Assembly (NCBI GenBank): GCA_951213105.1
Contig: OX578155.1
Span: 29,404,857 to 29,468,856, forward strand
Origin: Amaurobius ferox
Lineage: Eukaryota; Arthropoda; Arachnida; Araneae; Amaurobiidae
Direction of reading: 5' to 3'
DNA: 64,000 nucleotides
In this document: positions 32,964 through 44,076 of the stretch, piece by piece
Layout: the number at the start of each line of letters is the position of its first letter
How positions within the stretch are numbered: the first letter of the stretch is position 1
The notes under the pieces: model-generated
The model's input: the letters and a program-made list of their open reading frames with translations, nothing else
Told to the model about the DNA's origin: nothing
The model's database searches: none
Program-made: the position numbers and the translations under genes

Positions 32964-33717
32964 TACTTTCCCTGCAATACATGGTAATGTATAGGGAAAG
33001 TATTGGTATCATGCCGAAAATCACAACTCGAGTTTTCGACGGATCTACACGTTTCGAGACCTCTAGAATACGAAAAAACTATTTTTAGCGTGACGTCTGT
33101 GTGTCTGTCTGTGCAGATTTTGTATCCACTCTAACTAAAAAACTAATGGACCGAATTTCACAAAATTTGGTAGGTAAGTTACTTGTGAGCGAGTCTGGTG
33201 CTGATTAGTTTTGGGTACGATTCGGAATAAAAGAACCCGTCTTTTTTGTTTTGCAAAATGGCCCGCAAAAGCTTGTATCCACTCTAACTGAAAAACTACT
33301 GGACCGAATTTCACAAAATTTGGCAGATGAGTCACTTGTGGGTTACCCTGGTGCTGATTAGATTTTGGTATGATTCCGAAAAAAATAACCTGCCTTTTTT
33401 TGCAAAATGGCCCGCAAAAATCGTCAAAATCTAAACTAAAGAACTAGGTATACTCAAATATATCCATTAAATGCTCGTTTAATACGTAATTCTTAACGAC
33501 GAAAATAATAAGACCAACCCCATTACACTAGGACTAGCCATTTTCGAGATATTTTAGTTTTCCGTATTTTCTCTACGCCACCTTTGAAAATGAGTCCGGT
33601 TACCGAATGAGAACGAAAATTTAATTAAAAGTGAAATAAATTTAAGTAAAATAAAAAGAACGTTAATATAAGTCTGCAGGGAAAGTCATGTGCTGCCCAC
33701 ATCAGATTTTTACTTTC
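32964..33717 (-). mobile_element. HLE family A, tandem array unit 1
   Basis: TACTTTCCCTGCAATACATGG to GTGCTGCCCACATCAGAT, then three T, then the next unit. Confidence 0.95.
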
Positions 33718-33720
33718 CCT

Positions 33721-34462
33721 GCAATACATGGTAATGTATAGGGAAAGCTTTGGAATCATGTCGAAAATCGCAACTCGAGTTTTCGACGGATCTACACGTT
33801 TCAAGACCTCTAGAATACGAAAAAACCATTTATAACGTGACGTCTGTCTGTGTGTCTATGTGTCTGTGTGTGCAGATTTTGTATCCACTCTTAACTAAAA
33901 AACTAATTGACCGAATTTCATAAAATTTGGTAGGTAAGTCATTTGTGGGCGAATCTGGTGCTGATTATTTCTGGGTACGATTCGGGATAAAAGAACCCGC
34001 CTTTTTTTGCAAAATGGCCCACGAAAGCTTGTATCCACTCTAGCTGAAAATCTAATGAACCGAATTTCACAAAATTTTGTAAATAAGTCGCTTGTGGGTC
34101 ACCCTGGTGCTGATTAGATTTTGGTACGATTCGGAAAAAAGTAACCTGCCTTTTTTTGCAAAATGGCCCCAAACATCGACAAAATCTAAAATAAAAAACT
34201 ATGTATGCTGAAATATATCCATTAAATGCTTGTTTTATACGTAATTTTTAACGAAGAAAAGAATAAGACCAACACCATTATACTAGGACTAGCCGTTCTC
34301 GAGATATTTTCGTTTTCTTGTTTTTTCTCTATGCCACCTTTGAAATTCAGTCCAGTTACCAAATGAGAACGAAAATTGAATGAATAGTGAATTAAATTTA
34401 ATTAAATAAAGATAATGTGTATATAAGTCTGAAAGGAAAGGCATGTGCTGCCTACATCAGAT
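33721..34462 (-). mobile_element. HLE family A, tandem array unit 2
   Basis: Begins TACTTTCCCTGCAATACATGG and ends GTGCTGCCTACATCAGAT. Same orientation and order of blocks as its neighbours. Confidence 0.95.
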
Positions 34463-34465
34463 TTT

Positions 34466-35232
34466 TACTTTCCCTGCAATACATGGTAATGTATAGGGAA
34501 AGTATTGGAATCATGTCGAAAATCGCAACTCGATTTTCGACGGATTTACACGTTTCAAGACCTCTAGAATACGAAAAAAACATTTTTAGCGTGGCGTCTG
34601 TGTGTGTGTCTGTGTGTCTGTCTGTCTGTGTGTCTGTCTGTGCAGATTTTGTATCCACTCTAACTAAAAAACTAATACACCGAATTTCACAAAGTTTTGT
34701 AGGTAAGTCACTTGTGGGCGAGTCTGGTGCTGATTAGTTTTGGGTACGATTCGGGATAAAAGAACCCGCCTTTTTTTGCGAAATGGCCCGCAAAAGTTTG
34801 TATCCACTCTAGCTGAAAAACTAATGGATCGAATTTCACAAAATTCGGTAGATGAGTCACGTATAGGTCACCCTGGTGCTAATTAGATTTTGGTACGATT
34901 CAGAAAAAAATAACCTGCCTTTTTTTGCAGAATGGCCCGCAAAAATTGTCAAAATCTAAACTAAAAAGCTACGTATGCTCAAATATATCCATTAAATGCT
35001 TGTTTAATACGTAATTTTTAACGAAGAAAAGAATAAGACCAACCCCATTACACTAGGACTAGCCGTTCTAGAGTTATTTTATTTTTTTTCGTATTTTCTC
35101 CACGTCACCTTTGAAAATATGTCCAGTTATCAAAAGAGAACGAAAATGGAATTAAAAGTGAATTAAATTTAATTGAAATAAAGAGAACGTGGATAAGTCT
35201 GCAGGGAAAGTCATGTGCTGCCCACATCAGAT
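34466..35232 (-). mobile_element. HLE family A, tandem array unit 3
   Basis: Begins TACTTTCCCTGCAATACATGG and ends GTGCTGCCCACATCAGAT. Microsatellite is an alternating TGTGTC/TGTCTG tract. Confidence 0.95.
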
Positions 35233-35236
35233 TTTT

Positions 35237-36020
35237 TACTTTCCCTGCAATACATGGTAATGTATAGGGGAAGTATTGGAATCATACCGAAAATCGCAAC
35301 TCGAGTTTTCGACGGATCTACACATTTCGAGACCTCTAGAATACGAAAAAACTATTTTTAGCATGACGTCTGTGTGTGTTTGTGTGTCTGTGTGTCTGTC
35401 TGTGAAATGTATGTATCCACTCTAACTAAAAAACTATAATGAACCGAATTTCACAAAATTTGGTATGTAAGTCAATTGCGTGAGACCCTGGTGCTGATTA
35501 GTTTTTAGTAGGATAACAAACAGATCCCGCCAACCAGTAAAAACAGAACCGGCTTTTTTTTGCGAAATGGCCCGTAAAAATTTCATGTATCCACTCTAGC
35601 TAAAATACTAATTGCCCAAATTTCACAAAATTTGGTAGATAAGTTACTTGTAGGAGGATCTGGTGCTGATTAGATTTTGGTACGATTCGGAAAAGAACAA
35701 CTAGCCTTTTTTTACGAAATGGCCCGCAAAAATCGCCAAAATGTAAAAAAAAAACTACGTATGCTCAAATATATCCATTAAATACTTGTTTTATACATAA
35801 TTTTTAACGAAGAAAAGAATAAGACCAACTCCATTACACTAGGACTCCCCTTTCTCGAGATATTTTAGATTTTACGTATTTTCTCTACGCCACCTTTGAA
35901 AAAAGGACAGTTACCAAATGAGAACGAATATTGAATTAGAAAAGTGAATTAAATTTAAATAAAATAAAGAGAACGTGGATATAAGTCTACAGGGAAAGTC
36001 ATGTGCTGCCCACATCAGAT
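35237..36020 (-). mobile_element. HLE family A, tandem array unit 4
   Basis: Begins TACTTTCCCTGCAATACATGG and ends GTGCTGCCCACATCAGAT. Contains a small extra insertion (AACAAACAGATCCCGCCAAC) near 35517. Confidence 0.95.
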
Positions 36021-36464
36021 TTTTTAAATTAATATATGACCCCTAAAATCATCGTGATTCTGAATATTTAAACATTTCGAAAGAACTAATGGGAGGAAAC
36101 ACCTGGAATTTTATATAAACATACAAAAACTCTTTGTGAATCGATTTTTATCAAAACGTGTCCAGGTTTGTATTCATATTTTTTCGATTATTGATTTCAT
36201 AATTAATATTTCATACAAACAATGTATTCTACAAAAACAAAAATCACGTAAATGTGTTTGGGTTGTTTAGTAGTAACGTCATACAAATAATCAGCGTGAG
36301 CAGATAATTATTACAGAAGATATGAATGGAAGTCTTGGAAACTAATTTAACATTAGGAGCTCAAAACTTTACATACTCACAACTCAGAAACGCTTCACCC
36401 AAATGACTTGAAATTTGGTATCACAGGTTGAATTTTGCTCTAGTTTCGAACTATGTTGTCAAAC
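36021..36464. other. Unassigned DNA with an HLE-like motif
   Basis: 36380-36425 reads ACTCAGAAACGCTTCACCCA then GACTTGAAATTTGGTAT, the same kind of block that follows the microsatellite in HLEs, but no element ends are visible. Confidence 0.45.
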
Positions 36465-36645
36465 TTGGGTGTTGCCATTTAAAATTTCAAAGTTTGTGCT
36501 CGTTTAGATATGAAGACGACCCCTTATGCAAATTTTACGCACATTAATTTGTAGAGGATGCTATTCCTAATCGAATGGTATCATTCTATTTTCTCTACGA
36601 TGAACGATGCTCGATTAACAGAGGGTGCGGCGTTTTTTTTTTCCG
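36465..36645 (-). repeat. ~180-bp inverted repeat, right arm
   Basis: Reverse complement of 31199-31376 (ATGAAGACGACCCCTTATGC, TTAATTTGTAGAGGATGCTA, TTTTCTCTACGATGAACGAT). Confidence 0.88.
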
Positions 36646-37374
36646 CGGCTGTATGTTCAGAAACCATTGGATTTCCTTTGTAGGGACTCCATCCTTAGTA
36701 GTAGGTATGTAAAAGTGAGGCCGCACGTTGAACTCCTTCTAACTAACTATCTTGCAACAGTGGGATTATGTAAAGCGTCGGAGATTTGTTTATCGATCCA
36801 TTTCGGAAAAAAAAAAAAAAAAAAAATTGCCAGTTCTATTTTTCGAGAACCCGCCAAATTTTATTTAAGTTCATTTTTTTCGATGAAGCTTTAAGTTTTC
36901 AAATATAATAAATGAATGTAGTATTGTGATAATTTTAAAAATATTACCGAGGAATGTATCGCATTTTAGAGATGTTTATATAAAATTGCATTGAAGTTGG
37001 AAAATGTTTCATAATCAATGCTTTATGCATGAGTGATCTTTCTTGTTAGCTATTAACATGCTTTATCATATGCAACTAAAAAGTAAAACCGTTGGGCGCT
37101 CATAAAATAATTGTATTTGGACATGAACATAATTTTAAGAAACCGTAGAAGTGAACATTGAAGTTACATAAATAAGAACGACGGATTGTTAAATCAAAAC
37201 TGTCAAAGAAAAATTTAAATGAATTGAATGTAATCGTTCTTGTATATGTCCATTTCTATGTTATCACTTCCATTGTTCCTTGAAATTTTGTTAACGTCAA
37301 AATACAATTATTTAGACTCCGCACGGTTTTATTTTTCGTCACATATAACCAAGAATGTTGTGATAGCTAAAAAA
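36646..37374. other. Unassigned DNA with poly-A and a short repeat
   Basis: Poly-A of about 20 at 36809-36827. 36977-37060 matches 22346-22430. No gene recognised. Confidence 0.5.
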
Positions 37375-38113
37375 ATCTTATGTGGGCAGTACATGACTTT
37401 CCCTGCAGACTTATATCCACGTTCTCTTTATTTTAATTAAATTTAATTAACTATTAATTCAATTTTCGTTCTCATTTGGTAACTGGACTCAATTTCAAAG
37501 GTGGCGTAGTGAAAAAACTAAAATATCTCGAGAACGGTTCATCCAAATGTAATGGGGTTGGTCTTATTCTTTTCGTCGTTAAAACTTACGTATAAAACAG
37601 GCATTTTATGGATATATATGAGCATACGTAGTTTTTTAATTTAGATTTTGACAATTTTTGCGGGCCATTTCGCAAATAAAGGCAGGTTGTTCTTTTTCGA
37701 ATCGTACCAAAATCTAATCAGCACCAGAGTATCCTACAAGTAACTTATCTACCAAATTTTAGGAAATTTGGACAATTAGTATTTCAGCTAGAGTTGATAA
37801 ATTAAATTTTTACTGACCATTCCGCAAAAAAAGGCGAGTTCTGCTTTTACGAATCCTACCATAAACTAATCACACCAGGGTCTCACCCAAGTGACTTACC
37901 TACTAAATTTCATGAAATTCGGTCCATTAGTTTTTGAGTTAGAGTGGATACATACATTGCACAGACAGACACACACACAGACGTCACGTTAAAAATAGTT
38001 TTTTCGTATTCTAGAGGTTTCGAAACATGTAGATCCGTCGAAAACTCGAGTTGCGATTTTCCGCATGATTCCAATACTTTCCCTATACATTACCATGTAT
38101 TGCAGGGAAAGTA
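37375..38113 (+). mobile_element. HLE family A, full-length copy
   Basis: Starts ATCTTATGTGGGCAGTACAT after a run of A and ends GCAGGGAAAGTA. All blocks are present. The microsatellite is short. Confidence 0.92.
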
Positions 38114-38399
38114 AAATTATTCTTTACTTTTCAGTGCATTTTACGAAAACAATGCATCTTTAAAATATTTTTTATCTAATTAATCTTTTCAATTCTACGA
38201 TCTACGTACCTTAGTGCAGGAAAAAAGCACCGAAAGAGCTTATCAGAACAAGGGTAAATTTTACATTTATCATTTAACATTGTAACCGCAAAAGTAGTGC
38301 GTAGCGCAGGGTAATCCTCGCACACGGGGTTCGAGAATATTATTTCCATTGTTTGTAAAAGAATTATGCTGTTGCCAATTATCTAACGTTTATCAGCAA

Positions 38400-38608
38400 T
38401 ATTCGGCCATAAATAAACCAATTTTTTCACATTTAAAGATATAGGAATGAAATATTATCCATATCTCATAATCTAATTATCAGATCACATGGAAAGATAA
38501 TCACGACCTGGTGAAAATTTATAATCGCGCCCGAATAAGGACTCGAACTTCCGACCCCTTTGTCTTGTGACAAGTTCTCGGCCAAGTACACCAGCCATAT
38601 TGTGGGAG
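38400..38608 (-). mobile_element. Second tRNA-derived SINE type
   Basis: On the minus strand the A-box-like TGGTGTACTTGGCCGAG (about 38597-38581) and B-box-like GAAGTTCGAGTCC (about 38557-38545) are spaced as in a tRNA head. An AT-rich body follows with TTCACCAGGTCGTGATTATC. The head differs from the SINE at 284-572. Only one copy is in the window, so body length and tail are uncertain. Confidence 0.55.
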
Positions 38609-38625
38609 AACCACCATACACCTTT

Positions 38626-40080
38626 TACTTTCCCTTCAATACATGGTAATATACAGGGTGTCCCAAAAAGATTGAAACGCGCTTTAATTCTTTACCTGTT
38701 GGAGATAAGTGGGCAGTGTAAATTGCAAAACTGTTGAAAAAAAGTTAGGAAATAAGACTACGTTAATGAAATAGTCCTCCCATTCATTTTTAAAAAATTA
38801 CATTTTTTAAATTTTTATATGACCCCCTTAGACAAATTGGGTCAATCAGAAAATTTTTATTTTTAATGCAACAAGACCATTTTAAAAAAAAACAGCATAT
38901 ATGTAGCTTTCAAATTGAGCGAGTTATATTTAATTGAAAATTGAACATTGTGAATGGGGACCCTATATCAATTTAGAAATGTAAATGTGTGACATATCAC
39001 AAAAAAGATAAAACTGGATGATAATACATAGAATACCGAACCACATAATGAGTGCCACGGCTTTATATGATCTCTGTCTGTGTAATGCTTTATTTAGATG
39101 CATTTGTGATAAAAAAATTTTGACACATATTAACGTATTTTTGATCTAAACAATTTCCATCGTCAATTTGTTTATGATCCCTATTTTCACTGATGAAACA
39201 GCCTTTCACATGGTACGGAAAAGTGGCATAAATCAGATTTTTTTCCTTAATCATAATTCAGTTGATTTTAAAGGTACAGATATGCGGGTTTTTTAATGTT
39301 CTTGTTGCATTAAAATAAAAATTTTCTGATTGGCCCAATTTGTCTATAATGGAGTCGTATAAAAATTTAAAAAGTGTAACTTTTTGAAAATTAATAGGAG
39401 GACTATTTTATTAACGTATTCTTATGTCCTACCTTACATTCAACATTTTTGCAATTTACATTGCCCACTTATCTCCAACAGGTAAAGAATTAAAGTGCGT
39501 TTCAACCTTCTTGGGACATCCTGTATAAGAAAAGTATTGGAATCATGCCGGAAATCTCAAATCGAATTTTCGACGAATTTCCACATTTCGGGACCTCTAG
39601 AACACGAAAAACTATTTTAGAGTGATGTCTGTGTGTGTGTTTCTGTCTGTGCAATGTATGTGTCCACTCTAACTGGAAAACTATAATTGACCAAATTCCA
39701 TAAAATTTGGTAAGAAGTCGCTTGTGGGTGACCCTGCTGCTGATTAGATTTTGGTAATATTCGGCCGGTTTTTTTTCCCTTCAAAATTATTAAAATCTAA
39801 AATAAAAGACTATGTATGCTTAAATGTATCAATTAAATGCTTGTATTATATTTAAATTTTGCGGATAAAGAGAATAAAACCAACCCCCTTTACTCTAAGA
39901 TTAACCGTTCTCGAGATATTTTAGTTTTTTTCGCATTTTTGCTTCGCCGCCTTTAAAAATACGGGCAGTTACCAAATCAAAACGAAAATTGAATTAAAAG
40001 TGCATATTCAGTGAAATTTCAAACAATCATCCGTGTTATTTTTTCTGCAATCAAACTCAATTTAACGAATGAATTAATAA
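38626..40080 (-). mobile_element. HLE family A copy interrupted by a MITE
   Basis: Begins TACTTTCCCTTCAATACATGG. A MITE sits at a TA inside the terminal hairpin. The body resumes at AAAAGTATTGGAATCATGCC and runs to about 40080, where the TCTGATG end is lost against the next copy. Confidence 0.85.
38654..39523. mobile_element. MITE with very long TIRs, copy 2
   Basis: Starts CAGGGTGTCCCAAAAAGATTG and ends CTTCTTGGGACATCCTG, flanked by TA on both sides. It shares arms and centre with 7334-8187, with the centre in opposite orientation. Its hairpin target dates it as younger than this HLE copy. Confidence 0.9.
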
Positions 40081-40086
40081 AGAAAA

Positions 40087-40876
40087 ATCTGATGTGGGCA
40101 GCACATGACTTTGCCTGCAGACTTAAATTCATTTTTTTTTATTTCTTTAAGATCTCATTAAATTGAGTTTCATTGCACAAAATGACACTAAATTTGGATT
40201 TTTAATTCAATTTCTGCTTTTATTTAGTAATTGGATATTTTCCCCAAAGACGGCATAAAAAATTGCAAAAAATCTCAAATATCTCGAGAACAGTTAGTTC
40301 TACAGTAATAGAGTTGTTTTTATTCTTCTCAAAAATTATGTATAAAACAAGCATTTAATTGATATATTTGAACATACGTAGTCTTTTTTTTTTAGATATT
40401 GGCAATTTTTGCGGGCCATTTCGTATAAAAAGGCAGGTTGTTCTGTTCCGAATCGTACCAAAATCTAATCAGCACAGAGTATCCCACATGTGATTTATCT
40501 ACCACATTTTGTGAAATTTGGTCAATTTGTATTTCGGCTAGAGTGAATACGTGAGATTTTTGCGGATAATTTCGCAAAAAAAGGCGGGTTCTTTTTCTCC
40601 GAATTGTACCAAAAACTTATCAGCACCAGAGTCACACCCAAGGGTCTTTATTTATTACCTACCAAATGTTATGAAATTCGGTAAATTAGTTTTTTAGTTT
40701 GAGTGGATACATACATTGCACAGACAGACAGACACACACACAGACGTTATGCTAAAAATAGTTTTTTCGCATTCTAGAGGTCTCGAAACGTGTAGATCCG
40801 TCGAAAACTCGAGTCGCGATTTTCGACATGATTCCAATACTTTCCCTATACATTACCATGTATTGCAGGGAAAGTA
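40087..40876 (+). mobile_element. HLE family A, full-length copy
   Basis: Starts ATCTGATGTGGGCAGCACAT and ends GCAGGGAAAGTA. It belongs to a subtype with TTAAATTGAGTTTCATTGCA near the 5' end. Confidence 0.92.
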
Positions 40877-40879
40877 ATA

Positions 40880-40938
40880 AAGAGAAGATGAATCTGAGTC
40901 TGTAGAAAAGTCAGGTACTGTCCACATCAGATTTTTGT
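40880..40938 (-). mobile_element. HLE family A terminal fragment
   Basis: GAATCTGAGTCTGTAGAAAAG and ACTGTCCACATCAGAT, a TCTGATG end only, immediately after the hairpin of the previous copy and facing it. Confidence 0.65.
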
Positions 40939-41304
40939 TTTCTTTATTTGCACAATATTAGGATGATGAGAAATGCAGGAAGAAAAATTAAACAATTAGG
41001 TGTTTGTGAGTAGAAACCTACTTAGACCCCAATAGAAATGTCTGGCCGTGCCAGTGTTTGCGATTTTGAGCCGTAGAAAGTCAGGGGGTGTTCTGCATCT
41101 CTGCCCTGGTGATTCAGCATCTGTGCGTTTCTTTTTATACCTTTCACCCCTCTTAGCATCTCAAGGTTCGTTGGACTCGCCCTGGTTGACCGTCCGTGCG
41201 TTCAGATTAGGGGATTATTACCATGCAGAATGCAGAGAAATAAAATATCTGGAGTCAGAGTATCCACTCTATTTTCTTATATATAATAATTATGGACAAG
41301 CGAA
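40939..41304. other. Unassigned, GC-richer DNA
   Basis: A 117-residue frame (41048-41401, MPVFAILSRRKSGGVLHLC..) crosses this stretch and ends in a glycine run from a poly-G tract. I recognise no domain and do not call a gene. Confidence 0.4.
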
Positions 41305-41357
41305 GAGGGCCGTAGCCAGAGACAGCATTGAAGAGGGACTGGAGAGGGGGGGGGGGG

Positions 41358-41490
41358 GCTCAACAGTCTTAAAGGATGGGGCTCACCAAGAGCACAATTA
41401 ATCATTAACATTTATAAACCATAATAGTTATTATTATATATTTCAATCCATATAAATTATTAACAAATAAATGCATATTTATATTTCAAT
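41358..41490 (+). repeat. ~130-bp direct repeat, copy 1
   Basis: GGGGCTCA..., TTAATCATTAACATTTAT and TATATTTCAATCCATATAAA match 43426-43550. Both copies follow a poly-G tract of 14 or more. Confidence 0.85.
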
Positions 41491-42482
41491 TAAATGCTTG
41501 TTTTATATGTAATTTTTGACTATGAAAATAATAAGACCAACTGCATTACTCTAAGACTAGCCTTTCTCGAGATATTGGGTTTTTTTTTTTTTTTTTTTTT
41601 TTTGCATCTTTTGCTACGCCGATTTTAATAATAAGTCCTGTTACCAAATGAAAACGAAAGCTAAATTCAAAGTGTAATTTCAATTAATTATACATGCTAT
41701 TTAGTGCAATTAAACTCAATTTAAGGAATTATTAATGAAATAAAGAGAAAATGAATTTGATTGCATGAATGCACAAAATAACAGCAATAATTATTTTAAG
41801 TTACACTGAATTTGCACTTTTATTTAAATTGTCGTTGTCATTTGGTAACTGGACTTATTTTCATAGGTGGCTTAGCGAAACTGAGAAAAAACTAAAATGT
41901 CTCGAGAACAGCTAGTACTAGTCTAATGGGATTGATCTTATTCTTTTTATCGTTAAACCTTACATATAAAACAAGCATTTAATTGATATATTTGAGCATA
42001 TGTAGTTTTTTATTTTAGATTTTGGCGATTTTTGCTGGCCATTTTGCAAAAGAGAAAAGTCGGTTATTTTTTCCCGAATCATACAAAAGTCTAATCAGCA
42101 CCAGGGTAACCCACAAGTGACTTATTTACCAAATTTTGTAAAATTTGATCTATTAGTTTTTCAGCTAGGGTGGATACAGACAATTTTTGCGGGCAATTTC
42201 GTAAAAAAATGCGGGTTATTTTATCCGGAATTGTACCAAAACTAATCAGCACCTGGGTCATACACAAGTGACTTACCTACCAAATTTTATGAAATTCGGG
42301 TCATTAGTTTTTGAGTTAGAGTGGATACATATATTGCACACACAGACAGATGTCATGCTAAAAATAGTTTTTTCGTGTTCTAGAGGTCCCAAAACTTGTA
42401 GATCCGCTGAAAACTCGAGTTGCGATTTTCGGCATGATTTGAGTACTTTTCCTATACATTACCATGTATTGCAGGGAAAGTA
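41487..42482. mobile_element. Two partial HLE family A copies, tail to tail
   Basis: 41487-41765 is a minus-oriented 5'-half fragment (TTAAATGCTTGTTTTATATG, CTCGAGATATTGGG, a T-run of about 22). 41770-42482 is a forward copy lacking its TCTGATG end but keeping the hairpin ACCATGTATTGCAGGGAAAG. Confidence 0.8.
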
Positions 42483-43405
42483 ATAACTTAATGTAAATTT
42501 TAATTTGATTTTTTTCCATGTTCATTTTTGACAGCCGTTCATGTTTTTGAAATGCTAAGACTTTTTTTTGCAATTAAGATAGATATATATTTTGTACATG
42601 TTTTTTTTTTATTGTGTATTTGTTGAAATTGTACATGGATTTAATATTATGATTTATAGTTAACTTTTAAAAAAATGTCGAACTAAAAATTGATTAAATT
42701 TCCTAGTTTTTTCACTATAGTGACAGTAAAAAAAAAATTATATTACATTAAATATCAGAAGCACCTAAAAATTTATGCACAATTTTGTGGAGAATATTCC
42801 AAGGAATGTAAAAGAAAAATTTTAAGTGAAAATATTAAAATTTAAAAAACAAATAGTAGGAATTTAAAGAAATATAGACTTTTATTAAGCATGCAGTTCA
42901 ATAAATTATTTTTACTCAAATCTTGTTTATAATTTAATGTTAACAACACAATTTTCACTATAATATTAAAAATAAATATATTTATATATATATTGATAGG
43001 GTGCTGTATCTTCTTAATAAACAAATCCGAAATAATGTTTTAATATAAATTATTAACTGCAAATGCAAAAAAATTTCCAAGCATTTCAACCATTATCTGA
43101 GTTATAAGGATTTGAATGGTTTAAAACAGTGAAAAATATATTAAAAGATTGTATTTAAAATTTACAATTTCAGTCCTTTAAATACAGCTAGAAACTCACA
43201 AAAACATTGTTAATATGTGTTCTGATTATGATATCGATATGTAATTTACAGGATTAGATTTATTAATGTAGGAGCAACATTTTGGCTCAAAATTTGAAAA
43301 ATCGATTTTTTAAAGAATTTTATCAAAAACTCTGGTGCGCCCACTGAAGATAGCTTAAGGAAAGAGTCTTTGCTATAGATGAAATTCAAGAGGGGCTGGC
43401 GTGAC
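42483..43405. other. Unassigned AT-rich DNA
   Basis: No repeat, ORF or RNA gene recognised. Confidence 0.5.
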
Positions 43406-43425
43406 ATTCAAGGGGGGGGGGGGGG

Positions 43426-43550
43426 GGCTCAAAAATCTTGAAGATGGGGCTCAACAAAACAGTTAATCATTAACATTTATTAAATAGTTACTATTATATA
43501 TTTCAATCCATATAAATTATTAACAAATAATTGCATATTTATATTTGTAA
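43426..43550 (+). repeat. ~130-bp direct repeat, copy 2
   Basis: Matches 41358-41490 (TTAATCATTAACATTTAT, TATATTTCAATCCATATAAA, ATTAACAAATAATTGCATAT). Confidence 0.85.
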
Positions 43551-44076
43551 GCTAAGAGTTGATTAGGAAAATTAATATAGCCACTATACATCAATATTAA
43601 TATATAATAATTACAATTAATTTTAATATAAGCATTAACTAGCAACAAGACTGTTAATTAAGAAAATGTTTAAGACTGTTTATCGAAGAAAATTTCTGAA
43701 AGTTAATTCAAGTTAACGCTTAATATTAACTTTTAACTACTTTTCAAATTATTTTGACTCTTGAATGTATAACAGTAAACCCCGCAATAATACAAAAGTA
43801 TCCAAATACAATTGTCTAAATATTTACATATTTTTAAATTAAATATGTAAATAAATTGATCATTAGTTTAGCCACAAATTCAGTTAAATTAAGTAATCCT
43901 AAAACAAAGCAATTTATAAAAAGATATCACAAAGAAATTTTTTATGCAAAATTTGGATGACATGTTGGGTGAAATTCCATATCACTACTAAATATTTAAT
44001 ATTTTTATCAGGGGGGTGGGATAATGAGTGTACCTCTTAGGGGGGGAGCTTAGCCCCCCTGCCTGGCTACGGCCCT
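43551..44076. other. Very AT-rich DNA, nothing recognised
   Basis: Low-complexity A/T sequence up to the G-rich end at about 44012-44050. Confidence 0.5.

Larger units (their letters stand above)
41305..44076. mobile_element. Possible hAT-like element filled with nested repeats
   Basis: Left end AGAGGGCCGTAGCCAGAGA and right end CTGCCTGGCTACGGCCCTG form an inverted terminal motif of hAT type. No 8-bp duplication is evident. The interior has poly-G tracts, a duplicated ~130-bp block and HLE A pieces. The two ends might instead belong to separate small elements. Confidence 0.35.

Noticed and set aside
41048..41401. 117-residue ORF as a gene
   Set aside because: No recognisable domain. It ends in a glycine run encoded by a poly-G tract and has no second exon signals.
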